The position numbers were made by a program, and so were the translations under genes. A model generated the notes under the pieces. It had not been told where the DNA came from and ran no database searches. It worked only from the letters and a program-made list of their open reading frames with translations. Below, piece after piece: positions 25,363 to 33,653 of a stretch of DNA of 64,000 nt. Origin of the DNA: Natrialba hulunbeirensis JCM 10989 (lineage in GTDB: Archaea; Halobacteriota; Halobacteria; Halobacteriales; Natrialbaceae); NCBI RefSeq assembly GCF_000337575.1, contig NZ_AOIM01000033.1, positions 46,874 to 110,873 of the forward strand, read 5' to 3'. Position 1 is the first letter of the stretch. The number at the start of each line of letters is the position of its first letter.

Positions 25363-26022
25363 CTACAGCGACGGCTCCTGGACGACCGAATCGAGAAGCG
25401 ACTCGAGTACCGTCTCTTCCGTATCCTCTTTCTTTCCCGTTACCTCGTTGGCATCCTCGTCCGGCGATCCGGCTGTTGTGCGGAACTCGGGAAACGGCGT
25501 CGGCGGCTCGGGCTCTGTCTCTTTCGCCGAAAGCTGGTAGCGCCACCAGCAGACGTCGTGCCACTCGTCTTGCGTATACCCCATGGCAGGGAAGTCGACT
25601 ATCCGTTCGAAGCCGAACGACTCGTGAAACGCCACCGTCGCCGGGTTCGGCAGCGTCGTCACCGCATAGGCCTCATAGAAACCCTGTGCCTCGAGCACCG
25701 CGAGCAGCGACGTGTAGAGCGTCCGCCCGACACCTGACTGGCGTGCGTCCGCCGCGACGTAGACGGAGAGTTCGACGACCCACTGGTAGGCCTGGCGCTT
25801 TCGTAGCGGACCCGCGTAGGCGTAGCCGAGTACCGTTCCGTCTTCACTCTCGGCGACGAGCCAGGGGTACTGCTCGAGTGTCGACTCGATACGGTCTGCC
25901 ATCTCGTCCGCGGTCGGTGGTGTCTCCTCGAACGTGACCGCAGAGGACGAACAGAAGGGGGCGTAGATGTCGCGAACTGCGGCCGCATCGGCCGTTGTGG
26001 CAACTCGAATGTGTGGGTCCAT
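25363..26022 (-). CDS. GNAT N-acetyltransferase, phosphinothricin-acetyltransferase-like
   Basis: The start at 26022 (MDPHIRVATTADAAAV) is the normal N-terminus; the longest frame adds 64 implausible residues. The GNAT fold shows VRDIYAPFCSSSAVTFEE (PAT-type substrate region), VELSVYVAADARQSGVGRTLY (acetyl-CoA pyrophosphate loop Q/RxxGxG) and NPATVAFHESFGFE. These are signatures of the PAT/YncA group that acetylates amino-acid-like substrates. A hydrophilic acidic tail of about 50 residues after the domain is unusual. It is likely cotranscribed with, or simply follows, the lipoprotein gene upstream. Confidence 0.88.
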   Translation of the reverse strand: MDPHIRVATTADAAAVRDIYAPFCSSSAVTFEETPPTADEMADRIESTLEQYPWLVAESEDGTVLGYAYAGPLRKRQAYQWVVELSVYVAADARQSGVGRTLYTSLLAVLEAQGFYEAYAVTTLPNPATVAFHESFGFERIVDFPAMGYTQDEWHDVCWWRYQLSAKETEPEPPTPFPEFRTTAGSPDEDANEVTGKKEDTEETVLESLLDSVVQEPSL

Positions 26023-26075
26023 GTGTCGTGTCAGCCACTGCTTTCTGGCGGGTCCGTATAAGTTCGCCGCCCCGG

Positions 26076-26708
26076 TTACGAGTCCGCCGAGCAGGCGACC
26101 AGTTCCCCGTCCGCTCGCGGGTCGGGGTCGAACGACGGCTCCGTTCCAATCCCGTCGTACTGCGCACGCAACGCGACCCGGTCGTTGAGGAAGTAGGTCA
26201 CTCGAACGTCCCACTCGGCGTGCTCCGTGTGCACCGTCTCCGTCACCAGATCGTACACCAGCGAGACCAGTACACCATCCTGGTCGCGGTTGTCCTCGGA
26301 GTCGTGGTCCCGATCCTCGTCGGCTACTGCCGACAGCCGGTGCTGTCCGATCGACAACTCGAAGTCGCGCGCCTGGTCACCGTGCCCCGCGAGAAACTCC
26401 CGCTGGCGATACGCCCGCTCGAGTGCACTCACGTACGCCAGCGCACTCTGTGAACGCTTGGCTGGGTCGGGCGGGTACTCGAGTAGTTCGAACTCGACCC
26501 CGGATGTGTCTTCGTCGGCCGACGTGGGTGGAAACGCAGTCGGCCGAGAAACAGCAGTACAGTCAACGTCGGTTCCTGGAAGTGTGGATTCACCGTTCGA
26601 TGCAGCCGTCTCTGGACCGCTGAACCAGTCCGTCGAACAACCCGCTGTGAGAGCGGAGAGGGAGGCGGCAGACACGAGAATCGACCGACGAGAGCGGGGA
26701 GGGCACAT
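26076..26708 (-). CDS. Lipoprotein, unknown function
   Basis: MCPPRSRRSILVSAASLS is a basic/hydrophobic signal with a twin-arginine pair and lipobox ALTAGC near residue 24. The mature part of about 186 residues has a Ser/Thr/Pro-rich linker, then an alpha/beta domain (GVEFELLEYPP, ALAYVSALERAYRQREFL, VSLVYDLVTETV, VRVTYFLNDRVALRAQYDG). No family was recognised. It precedes the GNAT gene on the same strand by 53 bp and is one of six Tat-type lipoproteins in the first 27 kb. Confidence 0.65.
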   Translation of the reverse strand: MCPPRSRRSILVSAASLSALTAGCSTDWFSGPETAASNGESTLPGTDVDCTAVSRPTAFPPTSADEDTSGVEFELLEYPPDPAKRSQSALAYVSALERAYRQREFLAGHGDQARDFELSIGQHRLSAVADEDRDHDSEDNRDQDGVLVSLVYDLVTETVHTEHAEWDVRVTYFLNDRVALRAQYDGIGTEPSFDPDPRADGELVACSADS

Positions 26709-26816
26709 ACACGCACGTCAGTCAGGCCACCAATAGCTGTTTCGTCTCTAACTGCTACGGAGCGCAGAGAACGTCGGATGAGGAAAGGCGACTGATTCGA
26801 TGCCAGCGGCGAGCGA

Positions 26817-28244
26817 CTACTCCTCCTCGAGCAGTCGGTCGACCATCTCCTCTGGATCGAAGCGCTCGATGTGGTCGTAGCCCTGGCCGACACCGAGGAA
26901 GAGAATCGGGCGACCGGTGACGTGGGCAACCGAAATCGCCGCCCCACCGTTCGAGTCGGCGTCGGCTTTCGTCAGGATCGCACCGTCGATTTCGGCCGCG
27001 TTGTTGAACTCGCGGGCGCGGTTGACCGCGTCCTGGCCGGCCACCGCCTCGTCGACGAACAGCGTCATGTCCGGGTCGACGACGCGGTCGATCTTCTCGA
27101 GTTGATCCATCAGCCCCTCGTCGGTGTGGAGCCGACCCGCCGTATCGCCGAGGACGACGTCGACATCGTTTGCCTCGGCATACTCGACGGCGTCGTACAG
27201 CACCGCAGCGGGGTCGCCGCCCTGCTCGTGGGTGATTATTTTCGTGTCGAGCGCGTTGGCGTGCTCCTGGATCTGCTCGTTGGCCCCGGCGCGGTAGGTG
27301 TCGCCGTTGGCCATCACGGTGGAGTAGCCCCGCTCCTCGAAGTAGCGGCTGAGCTTTGCGATCGAAGTGGTCTTCCCGACGCCGTTGACGCCGGTGAAGA
27401 TGATCGTCACCGGCTTGTCCTCGACCGCGATGCGCTCGTCGAAGTCGAACTGGCCGACGCTGATCACGTCGTAGATCGCATCCCGGAGCGCCTCCTCGAC
27501 GACCGCACCCGTCGAGGTCGTGAACGTCCGCGTCTCGCCGATCAGTTCGTCGCGGATGTTGTCGAGGATTTCCTCGGCGACGCCCATCTCGACGTCACTC
27601 GAGAGCAATGCCATCTCGAGTTCGTGGAGTGGCCCTTCGAGGTCTTCCTCCTCGATGACGAACTTCCCCTTGACGAAGGATTTGGCCTTCCGGCCGAAGC
27701 CGGTGCTGCCGTTGTTGTCTGTGTCGGCATCGCCAGCCTCGTCGTCGGCCTCGGCAGTTTCGCTGCCGTCGGCCACGTCGGGATCAGCATCCACCTCACC
27801 CGCCGACTCGGGCTCGGATTCGGGCACAGTCTCGGTCTCGGCGCTCGTCTCGACCGGGGACTCGAGTGCGGCGTCGCTCGTGGTTGCGTCCGACTCGGTG
27901 GACGGAGATGTGTCCGTGGCTGGCTGGTCGGTTTGGTCGGTCGGGTCGGCGGTGCGAGTATCGACGTCGGTGTCGGTGTCGGCGTCGGCGTCGGTATCCG
28001 CATCCGCATCTACACCGACATCCGCGGCTGGCTCGGGGTCGACCGCGTCAGCCGTCTCGGCTGCATCGGCTGCCGCAGCCGCAGCGGCGTCAGCCTCGAC
28101 ATCGCTCTCGGCAACGTCCTCGTCCTCGTCCGCGTCCGCGTCGGGGCCGGGGTCGGGGTCGTCGACCTCCTCGACGTTCTCTTCGGCAGCTTCCTCGGCA
28201 TCCTTCCGGAAGCTTCCGAGTTTCTTCTTCAGATTATCGAACAT
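26817..28244 (-). CDS. ftsY: SRP receptor FtsY
   Basis: The 475-residue protein begins MFDNLKKKLGSFRKD (membrane-targeting basic helix). About 155 highly acidic residues follow, and then the NG GTPase domain with GVNGVGKTTSIAK, GDTYRAGANEQ, DTAGRLHTDEG, TKADADSNGGA and FLGVGQGYDH. It docks SRP-ribosome complexes at the membrane. It lies downstream of pfdA (123 bp), in the typical archaeal order pfdA-ftsY. Confidence 0.97.
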   Translation of the reverse strand: MFDNLKKKLGSFRKDAEEAAEENVEEVDDPDPGPDADADEDEDVAESDVEADAAAAAAADAAETADAVDPEPAADVGVDADADTDADADTDTDVDTRTADPTDQTDQPATDTSPSTESDATTSDAALESPVETSAETETVPESEPESAGEVDADPDVADGSETAEADDEAGDADTDNNGSTGFGRKAKSFVKGKFVIEEEDLEGPLHELEMALLSSDVEMGVAEEILDNIRDELIGETRTFTTSTGAVVEEALRDAIYDVISVGQFDFDERIAVEDKPVTIIFTGVNGVGKTTSIAKLSRYFEERGYSTVMANGDTYRAGANEQIQEHANALDTKIITHEQGGDPAAVLYDAVEYAEANDVDVVLGDTAGRLHTDEGLMDQLEKIDRVVDPDMTLFVDEAVAGQDAVNRAREFNNAAEIDGAILTKADADSNGGAAISVAHVTGRPILFLGVGQGYDHIERFDPEEMVDRLLEEE

Positions 28245-28367
28245 TGTAACGGTGGCTGTAGGGAATTACTAGTGGCTGCTACCTTCTAATTGCTGGTTGC
28301 TGACTGGTACCTGCGGAGTGTTGAGCGGGAGCGAGACCGGTCTAACTGACCGTCCGTCCCAGCTACC

Positions 28368-28823
28368 TTACTCGTCCGGTTCCTGGCCCGGCTGGCCGCC
28401 CATCTGCTGCATCTGCTGTTGCATCGCCTGCTGCTGGAGCTGCTGGGCCTGGGACTCGAGTTCGTCACTTTCGGATTCGAACTCGTCAATCTCGTCTTCG
28501 AGGTCGTCGATGCGGTCGTCGAGCGTTTCCTTCTTGCGCTCGAGTGCGCCGACGGCGTCGTCCTGGTCGAACTCCGCAGCGTAGTCGGAACCGAGTTCGA
28601 CGATTGCCTCGTCGATGTCCTCGATCGTCGCGCGCAGGTACGCACCGCCGCCGAGTGGGACCTGCACTGTCGAACCAGTTTCGAGCGTCTCGAGGGCGTC
28701 GATGGCCTCGTCAACCTCGCCCTGCTCGGTACGAATGTCCTCGACTTCGCCTTCGAGTGCGGTGATCTGTTCCTGAATCTCCTGAATTTCCTGGGAAAGC
28801 TGCTGGAGCTGTTGTTGACTCAT
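28368..28823 (-). CDS. pfdA: Prefoldin subunit alpha
   Basis: The start at 28823 (MSQQQLQQLSQ) is three codons inside the longest frame. The 151 residues form two long coiled-coil helices (about 1-50 and 85-130). A beta-hairpin with VQVPLGGGAYLRATIED lies between them, the hallmark of the alpha subunit. The tail is Gln/Met-rich (QQQAMQQQMQQMGG). The alpha2-beta4 hexamer delivers unfolded proteins to the thermosome. The neighbours ftsY and, further upstream, eif6-rpl31e-rpl39e form the standard archaeal cluster. Confidence 0.96.
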   Translation of the reverse strand: MSQQQLQQLSQEIQEIQEQITALEGEVEDIRTEQGEVDEAIDALETLETGSTVQVPLGGGAYLRATIEDIDEAIVELGSDYAAEFDQDDAVGALERKKETLDDRIDDLEDEIDEFESESDELESQAQQLQQQAMQQQMQQMGGQPGQEPDE

Positions 28824-28878
28824 GGCTTTCACTCCGGCAGGCAGTCGGAAGAATCTTCCCTTCCACAGCTATTGCCGC

Positions 28879-28904
28879 GGTTTCGCGGGCGTTTCGCCGA
28901 AACC
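28879..28904 (-). terminator. Hairpin between DUF6159 and pfdA
   Basis: GGTTTCG (28879-28885) and CGAAACC (28898-28904) can form a 7-bp stem with a 12-nt loop, located 22 bp after the DUF6159 stop on the minus strand. It may help separate the DUF6159 transcript from pfdA, but there is no T-tract, so the call is weak. Confidence 0.3.
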
Positions 28905-28926
28905 CGGTGTAGCGGACGGCTCCGGG

Positions 28927-29877
28927 CTAGATCTGTCCCGGCTCGCGATTCGAGGGCTGGCCCGTCAGACCGCTTCCGCCACGCCGAGGTCGCGTGAGCG
29001 CATCGGGGTCGATGCCGTCGAACTCCGGCGGCAGCGAGCCGTCACGGGCGTACTTGTAGAGGGCGGTCTTCGCGATTCCCGTCGCAGCCTGATAGACTGC
29101 CAGCAGGATGCCGATCACCAGCAGCGTCGGCACGAGCGTAAACGTGAGCACCGACCACGGATCGGCGAGCGCGAACATCGGCGCACCGATGCCGGCGAGT
29201 GCGGTGAGAACGATCAGCGGCAGCATCACGATACCGACGCCGAGACTGATCCCACCGACCTGCCCCCACGTCTCCCGAAACAGGCTGGCGCTCTCGCGCA
29301 GCGAGTTCCGAACGCCGCCTTCCTGAAAGACGATCACGGGAACGATGAAGAACGTCATCGCGAACCAGGCGAAGCCGGCCAGCGAGCGGGCGAGTCGTGC
29401 CCCCCAGCCGTCCTGGCTCTCGAGTGCCTGGAAGATGAGCCCGACGACGGTGCCGACGGCACCCCACGCGAGGATCGTCCGGCGGGATTCCCAGGCACCG
29501 GCGAGGCCGGCACGGAGACTGGTCGGTTCGTCGGCGAACATGGTGCCGACGGCGTGGACGAGCGCCGCGCTGAAGAACGTCGCAATCGAGGTGGCGACGA
29601 ACATGAAGCCGGCGGAGGCAGCCACGAGGAGGGCCGTAACTGCCGTCTCGGCCGAGCCGTCAGAGACCGTCGTGAACTGCTCGACCAGCGCCATCCCGTA
29701 GCCGACGCCGAACAGCGCGGCGACGATACCACCGAGCAGTCCGATCAGTCCGACGACCCAGGCGAGGCCGTACATGACAGGGAACGCGAGCAGCCACTTC
29801 TCGCGGCGGAGGATGCCAAACGAGGCTTTTGCAATCGCGAGGCCAGTTTTGAATCTGGCGAACAGGGACCCGAACAT
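28927..29877 (-). CDS. DUF6159-family polytopic membrane protein
   Basis: The 316-residue protein begins with a short amphipathic start and AKASFGILRREKWLLAFPV. It then has about six hydrophobic segments and a Pro/Gly-rich soluble tail. The opening, SWxxL-type motif and segment spacing resemble the DUF6159 family, whose function is unknown. It sits in the archaeal cluster between eif6 and pfdA, the place where the ribosomal protein LX/L18Ae gene is often found. Orientation and spacing are compatible with cotranscription. Confidence 0.7.
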   Translation of the reverse strand: MFGSLFARFKTGLAIAKASFGILRREKWLLAFPVMYGLAWVVGLIGLLGGIVAALFGVGYGMALVEQFTTVSDGSAETAVTALLVAASAGFMFVATSIATFFSAALVHAVGTMFADEPTSLRAGLAGAWESRRTILAWGAVGTVVGLIFQALESQDGWGARLARSLAGFAWFAMTFFIVPVIVFQEGGVRNSLRESASLFRETWGQVGGISLGVGIVMLPLIVLTALAGIGAPMFALADPWSVLTFTLVPTLLVIGILLAVYQAATGIAKTALYKYARDGSLPPEFDGIDPDALTRPRRGGSGLTGQPSNREPGQI

Positions 29878-30102
29878 ACGAGTGTCATGTTGCTACCATA
29901 TCATAAGTCTTGAGGACCGTTCGTACCAGCGACCCGTTCAGTATGAGGTGTCTACTGGAGAGAAACGCCGTCTGAGCCCCTCGCTTCGTAGTCGAGACTA
30001 CGGAGACCAGTTCCCAGTAGAGACAACCGCAATCCCAGCGCTGCGCGAACGGAGCGTCGACCACAAAAACGGACCGCAAAACCGACCGACAGTTCGCAGC
30101 AG

Positions 30103-30768
30103 TTAGTCCAGATAGCCGAGCGCGTCCTCGATCCGGCCGAGTTCCGGACCCGTCGTATCCTCGCCGACGACGTAGCCCGACTCGTTGGCCAGCAGTCCCG
30201 ATCCGACCAGGGGCGCACCGTAGTTGATCGTCCCGACATCCGCGCGAACGTCGAGTGCGTCCTCGAGTACGTCGAGTTCCTCGTCGGTCGCCTTCGGGTG
30301 ACAGAGCACGCCCGAATTCGTCGCGACTGCGGCGGTGCCGACGGTGCGAACGCCTGCGAGATCGCCGCGTTCGACCGGCACGTCGAGCGTGTCCTTGATG
30401 ATCTGGATCGCCTCACGAGGCAGGTCCGGATGGACGTAGGCCCCGTAGTCGTTCGCGAGGACGACGTTTCCGGCGGCGTTGATACTGCCGGGCAACTCCG
30501 CGACGGGGACGTCGACGTCCTCCTCGAGTCGCTCGCGCTCGTACTCGAGTACGCGGGAGCTGACGAGGAGACCGTTTTCGTTACCTGTCGCTAGGGCGCC
30601 GACGGTTGAGGAACCGCCGACGGTCGTCTGGATCGCGGGGACCGCGAGTTCGTCGGTCAGGTCGGCGACGATGTCGTCGTCGACGTCCGGGCGAACGAGC
30701 ACGCACGAGTCGGTCGCACGGGCGAAGACGCCGACGTAGGCCGACCCGGCGAAGGCGAGTCGCTGCAA
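30103..30768 (-). CDS. eif6: Translation initiation factor IF-6
   Basis: The 221-residue protein has the fivefold pentein repeat ([47 protein letters not shown] and [13 protein letters not shown]). aIF6 binds the large subunit and prevents premature joining. The start is TTG at 30768, two bases after the stop of rpl31e; no ATG or GTG is possible between. It follows the L39e-L31e pair in the usual archaeal order. Confidence 0.95.
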   Translation of the reverse strand: MQRLAFAGSAYVGVFARATDSCVLVRPDVDDDIVADLTDELAVPAIQTTVGGSSTVGALATGNENGLLVSSRVLEYERERLEEDVDVPVAELPGSINAAGNVVLANDYGAYVHPDLPREAIQIIKDTLDVPVERGDLAGVRTVGTAAVATNSGVLCHPKATDEELDVLEDALDVRADVGTINYGAPLVGSGLLANESGYVVGEDTTGPELGRIEDALGYLD

Positions 30769-30770
30769 GT

Positions 30771-31049
30771 TTAGTCGGCGACCTCGGCCTCGACGACGGC
30801 CTCACCCTCTTCGTCGAAACGAGCCGCGCGGACGCGGAGTTTGCGTGGCGGGTTCGCTCGACCCTGGGACCAGACCTCCTCGTTGATCGAGGGGTCGAGT
30901 CGGATGGCGTCCTCGTCGACGGCGAAGTGCTTGGCGAGGTGTTCACGGATGAGTCGCATGGCGAGGTCCGCGGCCTCGTGGTTTGCGCCCTTCTTGACGT
31001 CCCGCAGCGGGACGGTTACAACGCGTTCTTCGAAATCACTTGCACTCAT
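30771..31049 (-). CDS. rpl31e: 50S ribosomal protein L31e
   Basis: The 92 residues carry [27 protein letters not shown] and [15 protein letters not shown], all typical of L31e around the peptide exit tunnel. It lies between rpl39e and eif6; only two bases separate it from the eif6 start. The ATG at 31049 gives the normal N-terminus. Confidence 0.96.
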   Translation of the reverse strand: MSASDFEERVVTVPLRDVKKGANHEAADLAMRLIREHLAKHFAVDEDAIRLDPSINEEVWSQGRANPPRKLRVRAARFDEEGEAVVEAEVAD

Positions 31050-31060
31050 TGGTCTTAGTA

Positions 31061-31213
31061 TTACTCGTCGGTGTCGTTACGCCGCCAGTTGCGTCGCTTC
31101 GGGTTCCGCTGGACTTCCATGTCTGTCTTCATCATAACCCAGGCCGGGACGCGGCTGTTCTGGTTCTCGAGTTTGGCAAGTCGCTTCTTCTTGCCCTTCG
31201 ATTTCTTACCCAT
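31061..31213 (-). CDS. rpl39e: 50S ribosomal protein L39e
   Basis: The 50-residue basic protein starts at 31213 ([19 protein letters not shown]); the longer frame begins 14 codons earlier in non-coding sequence. [14 protein letters not shown] at the C-terminus is the L39e signature. It lines the exit tunnel. It is the first gene of the rpl39e-rpl31e-eif6 operon, with 11 bp to the next start. Confidence 0.95.
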   Translation of the reverse strand: MGKKSKGKKKRLAKLENQNSRVPAWVMMKTDMEVQRNPKRRNWRRNDTDE

Positions 31214-31322
31214 AGTAGCCGGACGTAGCCCGTGCTGGCTTAAAATCTTGTCCATCTCTCGGGGCCGTGGTGTGTGAGGGGGTCGCGGTTCCCGGTCCCC
31301 TGGATCGATTTCGACTGGCTCG

Positions 31323-31386
31323 GGGTTCAGCGTTCAGGCTTCAGGGTCCAGATCCAGGGTCCAGGACACAGGCTCCAGAGTTCAAG
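31323..31386. repeat. Degenerate GGTTCAG/GGTCCAG repeat tract
   Basis: About eight copies of a TTCAGG/TCCAGG-type heptamer follow each other in 64 bp between rpl39e and the Tat-exported protein gene. It runs slightly into the end of the latter. Such short intergenic tracts recur in the window; no function is evident. Confidence 0.45.
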
Positions 31387-32407
31387 ATCGAACGCGGGTC
31401 AGGTACTGGGTGGCGGCCTCGAGTGTCGCCTCGCTCAGTTCCGTCGTGTACTCGAAGCGATCGATTGCCGGCTCGATGCCGTCAGCCTCGTAGCCGTCGT
31501 GGCGGGCGAACTCGTCGTGATCGTAGCAGCCGGTGCCGTGGAATCGGGTCCCGCCACCGAACTCGTCGGGGCCGGCGTAGGCGGTCGCCATGGGACTCAC
31601 GCGCAGCGTTCGTCCCTCCGGTCCGGTTCTGGTGGCAGTTCCCAGGTTGTGATCACAGCGTGTGTCCCCAACGTCTGCGACGATATCGGGCGAGAGGAAC
31701 GTATGAAGCACTTCGTGGATCGCGATGTTTCGGCTGACTGCGCGCGAATCCCAGACCGCCGTCGCACCGATGTTGGCGACGGTCTGTGCGCCGTCGACTG
31801 CGTTTGGGCCATCCTCATCCGTGTCACTCCCTGCAGAGCCGATCAGGTCGTTCGGCGAGATGGTTCCACCGTACCCAACCCGGTAGTTGAACGGCGACCA
31901 GCAAAGCAGCAGGTGGCAGGTCGACCCATCGAGTGCACCGCGATCGCGAAGTTGGTCTCGGAAGGCATCGAGAACGGTCGGCAGCGATGGGAACGCGAGG
32001 TCAGTCGGCTGCGAGACGGACAGGAGCGGAAAACGGACGGGAGGGCCACGCTCGACGTGCACGGTGAGTTCCGACTCTGAGACGGCGGTTGAATCCGAGA
32101 CCAGCGACTGGTCGGCCGCGTAGGCCTGAATCTGCCCCACCGCATCCTCGACGGCTGCGAACGCGTCCCGGAACGGGGTCGGCCAGTCGTCGCTCATACC
32201 TTGAGCGCCGTACCGGGGCCAGGCAGTCGGCGGGACGGGACCGGGATAAACGCGTACGCGAAAGTGGTCAGGATCGCTTTCGCTGGCGTCCACGTTCGGC
32301 CCGAACAGGGATGCACCACCCGCGCCACCGACGGCGGCGACGAACTCCCGGCGGCTGATCGGGGTGGACCGTCCGAATCGAGACAGCGACGACGACGGAG
32401 ATCCCAT
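31382..32407 (-). CDS. Tat-exported zincin-like putative metalloprotease
   Basis: The 341-residue protein has a twin-arginine signal (SRREFVAAVGGAGGASLFG, no lipobox) and is exported folded. A zinc motif HEVLHTFLSPDI lies near residue 234. About 15 residues later comes DHNLGTA, and then a Met-turn-like SPMATAYAG. This order of HExxH, third ligand and Met-turn recalls metzincins, although the spacing is longer than the classic HExxHxxGxxH. Several cysteines (TCHLLLCW, TRCDHN, GCYDHD) could form disulfides. Function, substrate and even activity are inference. Confidence 0.65.
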   Translation of the reverse strand: MGSPSSSLSRFGRSTPISRREFVAAVGGAGGASLFGPNVDASESDPDHFRVRVYPGPVPPTAWPRYGAQGMSDDWPTPFRDAFAAVEDAVGQIQAYAADQSLVSDSTAVSESELTVHVERGPPVRFPLLSVSQPTDLAFPSLPTVLDAFRDQLRDRGALDGSTCHLLLCWSPFNYRVGYGGTISPNDLIGSAGSDTDEDGPNAVDGAQTVANIGATAVWDSRAVSRNIAIHEVLHTFLSPDIVADVGDTRCDHNLGTATRTGPEGRTLRVSPMATAYAGPDEFGGGTRFHGTGCYDHDEFARHDGYEADGIEPAIDRFEYTTELSEATLEAATQYLTRVRS

Positions 32408-32565
32408 CGGCTACGCCAGTATCCCGTCATCCCTCATCATACACGGTGCTGTATGTGCAGGTTGCCCCATCGTACGACGACGGTACACGGGCAGAGTATG
32501 GGCTGTAGGACACCGATACCGGACCACCGCGGCCCCAGTGATGGAGTCTCGACGATTGATCACAC

Positions 32566-32904
32566 CTACGGACGAACGTACGCATAGCCGTCCGTCTGCA
32601 ACTGAGTTACCTCGACGGCTCCTTCCGGGACAGTTTCAATCCCGTCGATCAGATCGGCCTCGTCGAAGTCGACCGTCTCGAGTGTATTGCTGCAGGCTTT
32701 GAACGCGACACCCTCGTCGAGTAGTTCCTGGATTTCGTCGTCTGCTCTGCCACCGGCTCTGGCGACCTCGATTCCGGACGCCTGGATGACCACCGCAACG
32801 TCGTCGATTCGGCCGCTCTCGTCAGCGACGAGGTTGCTGGCGATCGCGAGTGACGTGTCCTGTTCGCTCTCGTCTCCCGACAGGAGGTGTACGACGGTTT
32901 GCAT
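32566..32904 (-). CDS. DsrE/DsrF-family protein
   Basis: The start at 32904 (MQTVVHLLSGDESEQD) fits the family; the longest frame is 15 codons longer. The 112 residues form a Rossmann-like DsrE fold: VVHLLSG strand, helix LAIASNLVAD, VAVVIQASGIEV, and the catalytic-cysteine region VAFKACSNTLET. DsrE/TusD relatives carry persulfide sulfur or remain uncharacterised (COG1416). It stands alone, convergent with nothing obvious in sulfur metabolism, although two rhodaneses and Suf genes are on the same chromosome segment. Confidence 0.8.
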   Translation of the reverse strand: MQTVVHLLSGDESEQDTSLAIASNLVADESGRIDDVAVVIQASGIEVARAGGRADDEIQELLDEGVAFKACSNTLETVDFDEADLIDGIETVPEGAVEVTQLQTDGYAYVRP

Positions 32905-32976
32905 GCACGGAAGCGACGCCAGGGACTGGTGAAACCTTGCTGCTTGCAAGCGTTGAGAGCGATCGGATACCGCCGC

Positions 32977-33537
32977 TCACTCCACGAGCGAAAACCGTGC
33001 AACCGTCGAGTACTCTGGACCCGCGTCCGTGAGCGTGCTCTCGGTCAGCCGCACCTCTGTGACGCGGGTCTCACCAATCGTCGGCGCTCGCTCGCGGACG
33101 AGCTTCTGTACCAACTCTTTCCCGCCCGCGTGTTCCATGCGCGCGAGCGTGACGTGCGGCGTGAACTCGTGGGACTCCGCCTCGAACCCCATCGCCGTTG
33201 TTCGCTCCTCGATGGCCTCGTGCAGGGCCGTCAGCTCGTCGCCACCCGTTTCGGTCCCGAGCCAGAGCACGCTGATATACTCCAGGTCGGGGAAGACGCC
33301 GAGTCCCCCGTAGCGGACGGTGAAGGGTGAAACGGCTGCCTCGTCGACCGCCGTCTCGAGTTCGGACTCGAGTTGGGAAAGCTGTTGCTCGCCCACATCA
33401 CCGAGGAACTTCAGCGTGACGTGGGCCTGCTCGGGGTCGGTGAAGGTGAGGCCGCTGGCGTCGCTGAACTCGTCTTGCAGGTCGGCGACTGCGTTCGCGA
33501 GGTCGTCCGGCAGGTCGACGCTGACGAAGAGACGCAT
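32977..33537 (-). CDS. thpR: RNA 2',3'-cyclic phosphodiesterase
   Basis: The 186-residue 2H phosphoesterase begins MRLFVSVDLPDDLANAV. It contains both HxTx catalytic motifs: HVTLKFLGDV (about residue 39) and HVTLARMEH (about 128). ThpR (formerly LigT) hydrolyses 2',3'-cyclic phosphate ends of RNA, including those made during tRNA splicing. It therefore fits an archaeon that splices a tRNA encoded in this same window, but no direct linkage is shown. Confidence 0.93.
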   Translation of the reverse strand: MRLFVSVDLPDDLANAVADLQDEFSDASGLTFTDPEQAHVTLKFLGDVGEQQLSQLESELETAVDEAAVSPFTVRYGGLGVFPDLEYISVLWLGTETGGDELTALHEAIEERTTAMGFEAESHEFTPHVTLARMEHAGGKELVQKLVRERAPTIGETRVTEVRLTESTLTDAGPEYSTVARFSLVE

Positions 33538-33653
33538 ATCGAACGCTTGGACGGCGAGTCACTCAACGATAGTGGTCGTGCCAGCGTGATGGCGAGCGAG
33601 TCGGAGGGTTCCGGGTCGCAGCCCTTAACAGTCGTCGTCGCCACATTCAACCA

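Noticed and set aside
24573-25937. 454-residue ORF opposite thiE and the GNAT gene
   Set aside because: It spans two real minus-strand genes and shows no motif; antisense artefact.
26871-28289. 472-residue ORF opposite ftsY
   Set aside because: Shadow of the ftsY frame, with repeats mirroring the acidic N-terminal tract.
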